Assembly (NCBI GenBank): GCA_964383675.1
Contig: CAYLHX010000007.1
Coordinates: 1 to 53,979, forward strand
Length of the DNA stretch: 53,979 nt
Direction of reading: 5' to 3'
From: CAYLHX01 sp964383675
Lineage (GTDB): Bacteria; Patescibacteriota; Gracilibacteria; UBA1369; LOWO2-01-FULL-3
The notes under the pieces are model-generated. The model was not told the origin of the DNA. It saw only the letters and a program-made list of their open reading frames with translations, and ran no database searches. Below, piece after piece: positions 15,952-24,122 of this stretch. Position 1 is the first letter of the stretch; the number at the start of each line of letters is the position of its first letter. The translations under genes were made by a program, and so were the position numbers.

Positions 15952-16035
15952 TCTCCCCCAATTCCTAGACAAAAAAAGCTTTTATTGATAAAGTTTTGCC
16001 AAAGAATTACTTCCTTATTCCTTAACTCTAACAAA

Positions 16036-16941
16036 ATGAGTAAAAAAGTTTTATCACTCCTCTTTGCAGGTTTGTTAACACTGTCTTTTGCTGCTTGTAC
16101 CGGTGAAGAAAAAACCGATGAAACAAAAGATAAGGACGACAAAACCGTTGAAGAAACAGAAGAAAACGAAGAGACCACGGAAGAGGTCACACACGAACCC
16201 GGGGAAATTCCCTTCGACTACCCTACGGTAGCGACAACCGCCAAGGCCGGAGACACAGTTTTGGTTCCTCCAATGGAAACCTTGGAAGAAGCTTGGGCCA
16301 ATGAAGGTTCCGCTGTTTTTATTTTCTACTCGGCCGAAATGGTGGAACCGGGAGAAGTTGAGTCAAAAGTTAAAAACGCTTTTGATGAAGAATACATGGT
16401 ACCAAACTCTCTGATTGTAAAAGTGGGCGAAGATGCTGAGGCTGAAGTTGGTGATATCGTTACCACCTGGTGGCAATCCGGTTCTGGCATGATGAAAGCT
16501 ATCGTAACTCAAGCCGGAGCAACCCCAACCGTTAGATATCTTGACGATTTCATTGAAGAAGAAGACCAACTTGAAGCCAACTCTTTCAATATTCTCGAAG
16601 GTGACCTTGAACCCGGAGTTTCAGTTGCCGTAAAGTCAGACGGATATCTTGACCACGCGGTTGTAATTCACGTGAGTGATGACAAAGTGCTACTAAACGG
16701 CTTTGCAGGATCAATCAGTGTAGCTGACAAAGAAGATGTAACTCCTATGCCAAGCGCCCTTGATCTAAGCGCCGGCGACACCGTTTGGGCTCCGGTAATC
16801 GGCACCTATGACACGGTGACAGTTAAAGAAGTTAAAGCTGATATCGGTCAGATAGTGGCCGAATATGAATGGGCCGGTGAAATGACCGAAGAGACCTTCG
16901 TCTTTGGAGAGATCGCTCCTGAAGGACACTTAAGTGAGTAA
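16036..16941 (+). CDS. Lipoprotein of unknown function
   Basis: A 301-residue lipoprotein. The lipobox LSFAAC places the lipid-bearing cysteine at position 21, followed by an acidic, threonine-rich linker to about residue 58. The folded part seems to contain related beta segments, each opening AGDTV(L/W)(V/A)P (near 65 and 254). These look like small barrel domains, but I recognise no family. The start at 16036 precedes the signal peptide; an open frame further upstream adds nothing. A strong terminator follows, so it is transcribed alone. Confidence 0.7.
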   Translation: MSKKVLSLLFAGLLTLSFAACTGEEKTDETKDKDDKTVEETEENEETTEEVTHEPGEIPFDYPTVATTAKAGDTVLVPPMETLEEAWANEGSAVFIFYSAEMVEPGEVESKVKNAFDEEYMVPNSLIVKVGEDAEAEVGDIVTTWWQSGSGMMKAIVTQAGATPTVRYLDDFIEEEDQLEANSFNILEGDLEPGVSVAVKSDGYLDHAVVIHVSDDKVLLNGFAGSISVADKEDVTPMPSALDLSAGDTVWAPVIGTYDTVTVKEVKADIGQIVAEYEWAGEMTEETFVFGEIAPEGHLSE

Positions 16942-16965
16942 ACCCGAATAAAAAGATTTTGCGAA

Positions 16966-16997
16966 AAGAGTCTGCCGCGTTGGTAGGCTCTTTTTTT
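16966..16997 (+). terminator. Rho-independent terminator
   Basis: AAGAGTCTGCC, a 5-nt loop and GGTAGGCTCTT form an 11-bp stem with two G-T pairs, running into T7. It ends the lipoprotein gene. Confidence 0.85.
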
Positions 16998-17007
16998 GTA
17001 CAACATT

Positions 17008-17907
17008 CTATGCCCCAAAAAGTTCTCCACGAAAATCTGCGCTCTTAAAAATAGCTCCTTCGGGAGAAATCAGCATTGCTTCCAAATAGTCACCATCAAA
17101 GTGCGGTTTTTGACTTAAGAAATCTTTGGCCTTTTCGTAGCCCATCACAAACAAAGCCGTAGACATTGCATCCGCCAAAATCCCACTCTGAGCCTGGGTG
17201 TAAACCGCTAACATTTCATTTGCCGGCTCAAGATTCTTTAAATTAAGCAAATGATGCTTGTCATTCCATTTTCTTTTTTGCGGATTGCTGGAAGCCAAAA
17301 AAAAGCCATCAACTTCTACCATTCCAATAGCCTCATCCTGGTTCACCGGATGTTCAAAAGCAATTTTCCAGGGCCTTCTTTTTTCATTGAATCCCTGAGC
17401 AAAAATATCACCTCCGGCATCGATGCAAAAGCTATCAAACTCCGCCAATACTTCCACCATGCAGTCCAAGGCGTAACCTTTTCCCAAAGCTCCCAAATCT
17501 ACTTCCCGAGTTATTTTAACTCGCCGATCATTTTCCCCAAGCTCTATAAAACCACCCTCCATCGGCCCCACCCCCAAAACCTTTTCCTCAAAAGAATACT
17601 CACTATCATAGCCCCAATTTTCCAAAATCTCCTTAACGGCCAAATTAAAACAACCCCCAGTCTTTTCACGCACCATTTCACCAAAACTCAGGAGTCCAAA
17701 AAACTCCTTATCCACCTCAACCAATTCACCTTTTCTGGCATTCAAAAGATTAAGCTCACTGTTCGCCAAAAAACAGGAATACTTCTGCTGAATTCGCTCA
17801 CACTCCAAAAAAGCCCGCTCTATTTGATCATCAATGTTCTCCGCAACCACCGAAACAGTAATACGCGTGCCCAAAAGTTCTCTGACCTGCTCAAATTTTT
17901 GCAACAT
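17008..17907 (-). CDS. apbE: ApbE, FAD:protein FMN transferase
   Basis: Covalently attaches FMN from FAD to a Ser/Thr of partner proteins outside the cytosol. The 299 residues contain the family signatures DLGALGKGYALD, DAGGDIFAQG and the metal-binding SGILADAMSTALFVMG. No signal peptide is obvious (MLQKFEQVREL), so export or anchoring is unclear. It lies 1 bp after the FMN-binding lipoprotein, its likely substrate, which in turn faces the RnfD-like gene. Confidence 0.93.
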   Translation of the reverse strand: MLQKFEQVRELLGTRITVSVVAENIDDQIERAFLECERIQQKYSCFLANSELNLLNARKGELVEVDKEFFGLLSFGEMVREKTGGCFNLAVKEILENWGYDSEYSFEEKVLGVGPMEGGFIELGENDRRVKITREVDLGALGKGYALDCMVEVLAEFDSFCIDAGGDIFAQGFNEKRRPWKIAFEHPVNQDEAIGMVEVDGFFLASSNPQKRKWNDKHHLLNLKNLEPANEMLAVYTQAQSGILADAMSTALFVMGYEKAKDFLSQKPHFDGDYLEAMLISPEGAIFKSADFRGELFGA

Positions 17908-17908
17908 C

Positions 17909-18382
17909 TTAGGAAGTGGCCTGCTCTTTTATCTTAGCCAAGGCGTCATTAAATCCTTTCGGCGAAAGCGAGCTGCCGTTAACAGGGCCCAAATCTTCAA
18001 TCTCACTCAACTTTTTGCCAACAATCTCACTGCCAACTCCCTCGGAAAATAGAGTCTGATATTTTTGGCTCACCTCATGTGACGATTTCACTTCAACACT
18101 TAAAGCCACAACGGTGTCACCCTCCAAAGTCAAATCAACCCCGATCATTTCCGGACCGGCCGGACTCTGATAATTGCCCTCCACAGAGTACTCTCCATCT
18201 ACATAGGCGGAATCAGCATCTTCCACTTCAATTTGCACAGAATCTGTACCCACGGGATCTCCTGTCACCTCCACCTCAACATTTTCCACGACCTCCACTT
18301 CTTCGCCATTTGAAGAGCAGGCTGTAAAAATATTTCCAGTAATAACCATCAAAAGCAAAAATTTTGTAACTGTAAGTTTCAT
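17909..18382 (-). CDS. FMN-binding-domain lipoprotein
   Basis: A 157-residue exported lipoprotein: signal ending in IFTAC with the cysteine near position 22, an acidic linker rich in Glu/Val to about 70, then an FMN-binding domain (DGEYSVEGNYQSPAGPEMIGVD, SSHEVSQKYQTLF). The flavinylation site is probably a serine in NGSSLSPKGFNDAL, by analogy to the (S/T)GAT-type site of RnfG/NqrC. It is an electron carrier on the outer face of the membrane. Start chosen at MKLT (18382); an upstream in-frame ATG would spoil the signal. Confidence 0.85.
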   Translation of the reverse strand: MKLTVTKFLLLMVITGNIFTACSSNGEEVEVVENVEVEVTGDPVGTDSVQIEVEDADSAYVDGEYSVEGNYQSPAGPEMIGVDLTLEGDTVVALSVEVKSSHEVSQKYQTLFSEGVGSEIVGKKLSEIEDLGPVNGSSLSPKGFNDALAKIKEQATS

Positions 18383-18430
18383 AAGAAAAATGGTAAATTT
18401 AAGAACAGAAATAAAATATAGCACGGCAAA

Positions 18431-19402
18431 ATGAAACTCAAGCTAAATCCGATACAACAAACAACATTCTTTTTAATTGTCTATGCCTTATTTGCCATCG
18501 GTTTTAACTGGAGCGCCGAGGTACTTATACACCTCGGAGCCACCATCGGCTTCGGACTGATTCTTTTCTTCCTTTTTAAAACAATCTTCAAAAAACCGAA
18601 AGTCCTCTCGAATACCCTTATCACCACCTTGATTCTCTTTCTCCTACTACACTACGGCACCGGAGAAATAACTTTTCAGAGCCTAATCGCTCCACTCCTT
18701 GCCACATTTATCGCAGTATTTATCAAGTTTTTCCTGGAGATAAAAGGCGCGCCATTGGTTAACCCGGTAGTAGCGGCGCTTTTGTTAACATATTTCATCA
18801 CAAAATATCTCCCTCAAACCGAGTTAGCATTTATTTCCTGGTGGGGCGCAGCCTTCCAAGGATATATATCTTTGGCCTTAATAGCAGCTTGGATCGTCTT
18901 CGGACTCTACAGGTGGCGCAAACTTCCGATTGTTTTCTCCTTCCTAGTCTTCCATCTGATAATTCTATTTTTTACTCAGTCAACCGAGGCGATAAAATTC
19001 GTTTTCAGCGATGCCACAATCTATTTCTACCTGGGTATCATGCTGATTGAGCCTCGCACCTCTCCGATTCAAACCGGACCCCAAATAGCTTACGCCGCGA
19101 TCGCGGTTATCGGCTACAACCTAATGAATTACTACAAAATACCTCACTACGACCTTTGGTCTATCGCTTTAGCCAATGCACACTACTTCCTCTTCAAGGG
19201 ACTACAAGTTCCAAGTTTAAAATTCACCCTCTCCATGATCGGAGGCGTAGGCGCTTTGTTACTGGCCATTGTTGGCTTCATTTTCCCAATAATTCCGGGC
19301 TGGTTGTTTTTGCTGGCGGCCATCACCCTATTGGCACCTGAAAAAGGAAAAAACCTTATCATCTTCATCAAAGATAAGGTTGGAAGAAAGGAAAATGAAT
19401 GA
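18431..19402 (+). CDS. RnfD/NqrB-like membrane protein with PGPGW-like tail
   Basis: A 323-residue membrane protein with about ten hydrophobic segments. The first 270 residues resemble RnfD/NqrB: a KGAPLVNPVVAALLLTY loop corresponds to the flavin-site region, and LIEPRTSPIQTGPQIAYA matches the conserved late motif. It should move electrons through the membrane to the FMN-binding lipoprotein. The tail from about 270 (FPIIPGWLFLLAAITLLAPEKGK) resembles the separate PGPGW membrane family, so this appears to be a fusion. It is divergent from the lipoprotein-apbE pair, with only 48 bp between. Confidence 0.75.
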   Translation: MKLKLNPIQQTTFFLIVYALFAIGFNWSAEVLIHLGATIGFGLILFFLFKTIFKKPKVLSNTLITTLILFLLLHYGTGEITFQSLIAPLLATFIAVFIKFFLEIKGAPLVNPVVAALLLTYFITKYLPQTELAFISWWGAAFQGYISLALIAAWIVFGLYRWRKLPIVFSFLVFHLIILFFTQSTEAIKFVFSDATIYFYLGIMLIEPRTSPIQTGPQIAYAAIAVIGYNLMNYYKIPHYDLWSIALANAHYFLFKGLQVPSLKFTLSMIGGVGALLLAIVGFIFPIIPGWLFLLAAITLLAPEKGKNLIIFIKDKVGRKENE

Positions 19403-19410
19403 TTTTTTTA

Positions 19411-19567
19411 GACGGCTCCACCGTGTCGTTGTAGTTCTTTATACTGTTGCCCCCTGATAACTCAGGTGGGTGTCCGCAACTTTCGGTTCCGCCCGAAAGC
19501 GATCTAGGACTCCCGCAAGACTTGTGATAGAGAGAGTACATAAGACTCTGACGTACAGAGTAGAGCA
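19411..19567 (-). ncRNA. ssrS: 6S-RNA-like gene
   Basis: Read on the minus strand, a strong promoter predicts a start at about 19567-19566, where a closing stem begins: GCTCTAC pairs with GTGGAGC (19421-19415), continued by TGT-A-CGT/ACG-ACA. Further in, GGG-A-GTCC pairs with GGAC-A-CCC, topped by CTTTCGG/CCGAAAG. A small hairpin CCTGA-GTTA-TCAGG lies in the 3' side of the central bubble. Closing stem, open bubble with a 3'-side hairpin, and terminal stem is the 6S layout. 6S RNA mimics an open promoter and binds RNA polymerase. Recognised from structure only. Confidence 0.5.
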
Positions 19568-19573
19568 TCTAAA

Positions 19574-19602
19574 ATTCTAAATAAAAACAACTTCAAAGTA
19601 AA
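19574..19602 (-). promoter_or_regulatory. Promoter of the 6S-like RNA
   Basis: Minus-strand TTTACT (19602-19597), a 17-base spacer and TAGAAT (19579-19574). The predicted start coincides with the first base of the closing stem. Confidence 0.55.
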
Positions 19603-19676
19603 GTGCTAAAACAAGCCAAAACTTTAAGAAGCACCTACAATATAATGCCCCTCGAAAAGACTCCTCACCACAACAT

Positions 19677-20324
19677 CTATGTACCCAATAGCAAAACCGT
19701 AGAGACAATATCGTGCAAAAAGCCTATTGCTAAGCTGAAAAACGAATACCCCAGCAGTGAATTCAAAATAAAAACATCGATCAAGATTATGGCAACGAAA
19801 TATTTTACTCCATTTGCCAAATAATTCTCATACTGCCGGTGCCAACGTTTGGGAATAATAAGTCCGAGTATTTTTGAACCATCCAAAGGCGGAAAGGGAA
19901 AAAGATTAAAAATTCCCAGAAAAATACTGACATGAAAAATCATCCAGAGTAAAAGGGAGATAAATTCAGGCATATAGGCGCCAAGATATTTCAATGGCAA
20001 TGCCACGGCAAAAGAAAGAATAAAGTTGGAAAGCGGACCGGCCAAAGCGGTTAGCGCACTATCCCGCACAGGGTTTTTAAAGTTGGCGGGATTTACCGGA
20101 ACCGGTTTTCCCCAACCTATCTTCTGTGTTGTCAAGAAAATAATACTACCAACCGCATCCAGGTGAGCGATCGGATTCAAGGTAACACGACCGCGCATCT
20201 TCGCTGTCGGATCACCAAGGTAATAAGCCACCAGGGCATGCGAAGCTTCGTGAACAGTCAAAGTGGCAACTAAAGCTACCAAGAAGTACAAAAATTGAAA
20301 CGCTTCCGTCTGCAAAATATCCAT
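19677..20324 (-). CDS. M50-family membrane zinc metalloprotease
   Basis: A 215-residue site-2-protease-like membrane protein. The zinc motif HEASH lies in the first membrane helix (LTVHEASHALVAYYLGD) and the third zinc ligand in NLFPFPPLDGSK. RVTLNPIAHLDAVGSI is the usual connecting segment. It is a minimal form without PDZ or CBS domains. The start is ATG 20324 rather than the upstream in-frame TTG at 20342, because the latter adds six residues not seen in the family. Its 3' end faces the 6S-like gene, which is on the same strand 110 bp downstream. Confidence 0.88.
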   Translation of the reverse strand: MDILQTEAFQFLYFLVALVATLTVHEASHALVAYYLGDPTAKMRGRVTLNPIAHLDAVGSIIFLTTQKIGWGKPVPVNPANFKNPVRDSALTALAGPLSNFILSFAVALPLKYLGAYMPEFISLLLWMIFHVSIFLGIFNLFPFPPLDGSKILGLIIPKRWHRQYENYLANGVKYFVAIILIDVFILNSLLGYSFFSLAIGFLHDIVSTVLLLGT

Positions 20325-20360
20325 GCACCCAAGATGCCACAAAATTTTGCAAAAGAAAAA

Positions 20361-21083
20361 CTATTGTTTTTTCTCTTCCAGTTCCCTCAACATCAGCAAA
20401 AGTGCCAATTTTTGGCCGGAAATCTCCAATTCATAGACCAAATCGTGGGTAAGCTCTCGCACGTGAGAGACAATGTGCTCACCTTCGGCTTCCACACCGG
20501 AAATAAGCCCCTCCAGGTCGGTAATATCCATATCTTCAGGCAACCGAACGTCGGCACGCACATAAAAAATCTGCTCGTTGGTACCACCCGGAGAAACATA
20601 GTTGTGGCCTCCCACGTAAATCTCTGACATACCGCTTATCCACTCTTCCTTTAGTGGAGTTTCTTCCAGCAGTTCACGCTTTGCAACTTCCAGTAAACTT
20701 TCCCCTCCTTTATCCAAAGACCCAGCAGGAAAGCCCACTGTCTTACGAGCGGCCCCTTCACGATATTCTTCGCCCAACAGAGTAAAAAGCTTACCGCGAA
20801 TCTCAATCACCGGCAGAATAAAAACTGAGTTTTGTCTTAAAAAGGCTATTCTACTTGGTTCACCGGCGCGACTACTCTCCACCACTTCGATAAATCTGCC
20901 AATTCTTCGTAGAGGTCGAACTTCATAACCGTCCGCCAATTTTTTCTCGTACCAACGAGCAATAGCATCGCCGGTACGGGGATCTTGTGTAGCGGCCATA
21001 TGAGAATCTTCCCTCTCTCGACCGACAATTTGAGGACGATCGTCCGAGACTACCGGGTCTTTTTCAGTGATTTCTTTAGACAT
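20361..21083 (-). CDS. Nudix hydrolase with altered Nudix box
   Basis: A 240-residue Nudix-fold protein with an N-terminal extension of about 60 residues. The box reads AGSLDKGGESLLEVAKRELLEET. The E-x7-RE-x2-EE core is intact, but there is one extra residue between the leading glycine and the first glutamate, and TP replaces the usual x-G after EE. The overall form resembles ADP-ribose pyrophosphatases, fitting a role in recycling NAD breakdown products. No helix-turn-helix is attached, so it is not an NrtR regulator. Third gene of the nadM-pncB-nudix operon; start at MSKEI. Confidence 0.8.
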   Translation of the reverse strand: MSKEITEKDPVVSDDRPQIVGREREDSHMAATQDPRTGDAIARWYEKKLADGYEVRPLRRIGRFIEVVESSRAGEPSRIAFLRQNSVFILPVIEIRGKLFTLLGEEYREGAARKTVGFPAGSLDKGGESLLEVAKRELLEETPLKEEWISGMSEIYVGGHNYVSPGGTNEQIFYVRADVRLPEDMDITDLEGLISGVEAEGEHIVSHVRELTHDLVYELEISGQKLALLLMLRELEEKKQ

Positions 21084-21114
21084 AATGAATTTGTTAATTG
21101 TTATTGCTGAAAAT

Positions 21115-22599
21115 TTAAGCTGCAAGGTTCACTCCATAGTGATCGGCCAACCTCTGAGTACTCTCCACAATTCTTGGAGATTTTGGAGTCTTCTGAGATC
21201 TCATGGCGGCAACTTGAGCAAAAGTCTCCTCCACAATCTGACGAGTTTTAGCGGCATCTTCCTTCAAAAGGATCTCACCGTCTCTATAAGCCGGAACAAA
21301 CAAATCTTGAGACTCGGGAAACTCCCCAACCTGAGCGATCATTCTCTGCCCCTCATGCATAATCAAAGTGGCATCACCCGGCAGAGATTCCTTACCTGGA
21401 GAATCGGAAAACTTAACCTTATCTTGTCCACCGGCTTTAGACAATTTATAGCCGGTAGAGGCATCGCTACGCCCCTTCATTTTGGTAACCAAAAGGCCAC
21501 CGGCCCCATATACTACAAACTTTTGAGGATCGAATCCAGCGGCAATGACAGCATCATCAATTTTCACCATGTCATCCACTGTCGAAAGATCTTCAACAAC
21601 TACCTTGTCCAAAGCGGCATCTTCAAAACCGAGCTCTCGGAATTTTTGCAATGTGTAAATAACCTGCTCCAAAATATTGCCACTGTCCAATCTGATCCAG
21701 ATCTTCTTGCCAGTTTCACGATATTCTTCTTTCAGCTCCAATGCTTTATCGATACCACGATAAGAATCTGTTAAATCAATCAACAATGAAGTGGCCTCGG
21801 TCCCTTCGATAGCCCGACGGAAAGATTCTTCTTCACTATCATAAAATTGGATAAATCTGTGACCGAGAGTACCCACGTCCTTGAGGTGTGGATAGCAGGC
21901 GGCGGCCGCATCATTACTGGTCAGGAATATTCCTCCACCGCTATACATGGCGGCCGCCGCCTGAAGATGCATCTCTTCATTTGGAGTTCCTCTTTTTCCA
22001 ACTTCAATAAAGCGATTAGCACCGACTTTAGTATCAATTTCATGTGCGGTTGTTGCCACCAAGCTTTCATAAAAAACTCGATGAAAATCAGGCTCAAAAT
22101 GTGCGGCAACCTCACCGGGTCCTTTCACCCTCATTACCGGATCACCGGCTCTAACAGCGGTTCCATCCGGCACGGCATCGATTTCCAAAGGAATAATTCC
22201 GTTGTTGTCTTCGACAATAGATCTCCACATCTCTTCATTAAAAAATTGCACATTGGCGCCGGCATAAAACTTTTTGGCAAACTCAAACTCCGCGGGTGTA
22301 ACGCGCATACGAGCAATCTTTTCGATTTGCGCGCGGATTCCATGTGCAATCAAATACCCCTCATGCGCGCGCCTCATCTGCAAAACATAAGTTTCCTCCA
22401 CTCCCCACTCCTCACCTTTAATGTGATTCATGGTACGGTTATAAGTATCGGTCTGCAAAATATGATTACGCTGAACAATTGCTCTCCTCAAATCCTCCGG
22501 CAACTCTAAAAATTGTTCGTAATCAATCTCCGGAAAAGCGAAATAACGAGCATATAGTTCGGCAGCCCCGTTTTCTGAATGTGTTTGTGTTTCTGACAT
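21115..22599 (-). CDS. pncB: Nicotinate phosphoribosyltransferase
   Basis: Makes nicotinate mononucleotide from nicotinate and PRPP, the committed step of Preiss-Handler salvage. The 494-residue protein has the NAPRTase landmarks: an N-terminal LQTDTYNRTM segment, the histidine loop DVGTLGHRFIQFY, the barrel strand KIWIRLDSGNI and the late YGAGGLLVTK. The linked nicotinamidase and PRPP synthetase provide both substrates. It follows the adenylyltransferase by 11 bp in one operon under the first operator pair. A nicotinamide-specific enzyme is less likely given the neighbouring nicotinamidase. Confidence 0.9.
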   Translation of the reverse strand: MSETQTHSENGAAELYARYFAFPEIDYEQFLELPEDLRRAIVQRNHILQTDTYNRTMNHIKGEEWGVEETYVLQMRRAHEGYLIAHGIRAQIEKIARMRVTPAEFEFAKKFYAGANVQFFNEEMWRSIVEDNNGIIPLEIDAVPDGTAVRAGDPVMRVKGPGEVAAHFEPDFHRVFYESLVATTAHEIDTKVGANRFIEVGKRGTPNEEMHLQAAAAMYSGGGIFLTSNDAAAACYPHLKDVGTLGHRFIQFYDSEEESFRRAIEGTEATSLLIDLTDSYRGIDKALELKEEYRETGKKIWIRLDSGNILEQVIYTLQKFRELGFEDAALDKVVVEDLSTVDDMVKIDDAVIAAGFDPQKFVVYGAGGLLVTKMKGRSDASTGYKLSKAGGQDKVKFSDSPGKESLPGDATLIMHEGQRMIAQVGEFPESQDLFVPAYRDGEILLKEDAAKTRQIVEETFAQVAAMRSQKTPKSPRIVESTQRLADHYGVNLAA

Positions 22600-22610
22600 G
22601 ATAAATAAGG

Positions 22611-23153
22611 TTAAGTTTTATTAAATTTGGTTAAGTTCTCATGGTAAAAACGCACCGCGTCTTCCACAACGCGCTCATCCATCACCTCTTTAAGTTCATC
22701 AAAGGCCCGCGCCCTCAGAAGCTCGCGCACCTGAGTTGCGCTAATTCCACGACCGGTAGTTTCCCGGTCAATCACCGCCTGAGACTCAAAACGACCTGGG
22801 AAAAAACGCAAATCCTCAGCTGAGCCACCGCAAAAGACAAACTCCACTCCCATCTGATCCTGAATAGATTGAATCTGATCCAACCAGGCCGGAACAGTGG
22901 ATTCGGAGTGCATTAGCTTACTGGCATCAATATCCGGCAGAGCAACTACTCGCACCGCCTCTGGAACCACCTTCTTAATAAGTTCTCTTCTCTGCTCAAA
23001 GGTAAAAGGCGTTCTTTCATTAAAGGCATTTGAAGAACCGATCATTATTAGTGTTCGTTCAGCTCCGAATCTTTTCAAAACCTCCTCGGTCACCATTTCA
23101 TGGCCATTGTGGTAAGGAGCGAATCTGCCTAGTTGTACACCAACTTTTTCCAT
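22611..23153 (-). CDS. Nicotinate/nicotinamide mononucleotide adenylyltransferase (NadM-like)
   Basis: A 180-residue nucleotidyltransferase with the phosphate-binding motif GRFAPYHNGHEM at the N terminus and the late ISATQVRELL motif, typical of the NadM/NMN adenylyltransferase class. It adenylates NaMN made by PncB to give the substrate of NadE. First gene of the operon; its promoter (TTGACG-N17-TAAAGA) overlaps operator A1. A second, different NadM is at 44995, so the two may prefer different mononucleotides. Confidence 0.85.
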   Translation of the reverse strand: MEKVGVQLGRFAPYHNGHEMVTEEVLKRFGAERTLIMIGSSNAFNERTPFTFEQRRELIKKVVPEAVRVVALPDIDASKLMHSESTVPAWLDQIQSIQDQMGVEFVFCGGSAEDLRFFPGRFESQAVIDRETTGRGISATQVRELLRARAFDELKEVMDERVVEDAVRFYHENLTKFNKT

Positions 23154-23231
23154 AGTTATTTTTAAGACGTCATCATAATCATGGTAAAAGAGAGAAATAC
23201 CGATGGAGGCAAGACAAACAAAGAAACAAAA

Positions 23232-23257
23232 GAAGAACAGCTCTAAAAAGCCGTTCT
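23232..23257 (-). other. Hairpin in the nadM leader
   Basis: AAGAAC-A-GCT and AGC-C-GTTCTT pair around a 6-nt loop. On the minus strand it begins at the nadM -10 and would fall at the very 5' end of the transcript. No function assigned. Confidence 0.3.
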
Positions 23258-23319
23258 TTAGGCTGACAAACTCTTTTCGTCAACCCGCTATTGACGATCT
23301 ATTTTCGTCACACTATACT
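23255..23319. promoter_or_regulatory. Operator pair A with divergent nadM and trmB2 promoters
   Basis: Two 19-bp sites: A1 TGACAA-N7-TCGTCA (23264-23282) and A2 TGACGA-N7-TCGTCA (23292-23310), centres 28 bp apart. The trmB2 promoter is TTGACG (23291-23296)-N17-TATACT (23314-23319) and lies over A2. The nadM promoter is minus-strand TTGACG (23283-23278)-N17-TAAAGA (23260-23255) and lies over A1. Each operator covers a -35 and spacer, pointing to repression of both directions. Confidence 0.75.
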
Positions 23320-23340
23320 CAAGCCAACTAATCAAAAACC

Positions 23341-24114
23341 ATGATCCACACGATTCTTCGAACCTTCGGCCTAACCGAAAAAGAAATTAAAATCTTCCAA
23401 AAAGTGCTGGAACTGGGGGCTCAACCGGCCTCTCACATTGCAAGAGTAACCGAGCTTCCGCGCAACACTGTCCGCAGTATCCTGGACAAACTGGTAAAAC
23501 TTGGCCTGATGGTCAAAACCAATCGGGCCAATACTCAATACTATGCTGTTGAAAAAAAGGAGAGCATTATTCGTGAGCTCAAGCACGAACGCATCCGCGT
23601 CAATGAAAAGATCGAAAACCAAATTGATCTGCTTGAACATTACGGTGAAGAGTTCACCGCAAGACACCACTCCAAGTCTCGTCCCAAAATAACCTTTTAC
23701 GAAGGCATGTCCGGATTAGAAAAAGTTTATGAAGACACCTTGGGTGCCAAAGACGGCATTCTTTCCTGGGCCTCTTTCGAGGGAATGCACGGCGCTCTTC
23801 CAGACTATTTTAAAACCTACTACGACCGCCGCGCCAAAAAGAAGATCTTTATCCGTTCTATTCATCCGGACAGCGAATTTGCTCGGGACAGGCAAAAAAA
23901 CGACAAAAAAGAGCTGCGTGAAAGTAAACTGGTACCGGAAAAGAAATATAACTGGGTTCCGGAAATCCAAATCTACAATAATAAAATCAATATCTCCTCC
24001 TGGAAAGAAAAGCTGGGAGTGATTATTGAAAGTCCGGAAATCGCCGAAGCATTAAAGGCTATCTTTGAAATGAGCTGGGAAACCGCTGAAAAATACGACA
24101 AGAAGAAGAAATAA
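23341..24114 (+). CDS. TrmB-family regulator of the NAD cluster (TrmB2)
   Basis: A 257-residue regulator with an N-terminal winged helix (residues about 8-65; HIARVTELPRNTVRSILDKLVKLGLM), a coiled linker (RELKHERIRVNEKIENQIDLLEHY) and a C-terminal effector domain from about 118 (KITFYEGMSGLEKVYEDTL). The layout matches TrmB1 at 5514. It sits in the centre of the NAD salvage genes and its promoter carries operator A2, so it is the obvious candidate to bind all three operator pairs. The ligand is unknown; NAD, NMN, ADP-ribose or PRPP are reasonable guesses. Confidence 0.87.
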   Translation: MIHTILRTFGLTEKEIKIFQKVLELGAQPASHIARVTELPRNTVRSILDKLVKLGLMVKTNRANTQYYAVEKKESIIRELKHERIRVNEKIENQIDLLEHYGEEFTARHHSKSRPKITFYEGMSGLEKVYEDTLGAKDGILSWASFEGMHGALPDYFKTYYDRRAKKKIFIRSIHPDSEFARDRQKNDKKELRESKLVPEKKYNWVPEIQIYNNKINISSWKEKLGVIIESPEIAEALKAIFEMSWETAEKYDKKKK

Positions 24115-24122
24115 TTTATCAA

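Noticed and set aside
17251..17937. Plus-strand open frame of 228 codons
   Set aside because: Antisense to apbE, which has all family motifs.
19368..19568. Minus-strand open frame of 66 codons
   Set aside because: It coincides with the 6S-like RNA and has no protein-like composition.
19603..19824. Plus-strand frame of 73 codons with TATAAT nearby
   Set aside because: More than half overlaps the M50 protease coding region on the other strand and it matches no family.
20361..21083. Nudix protein as an NrtR-type NAD regulator
   Set aside because: NrtR has a C-terminal winged helix; this protein has none, and a separate TrmB gene is present.
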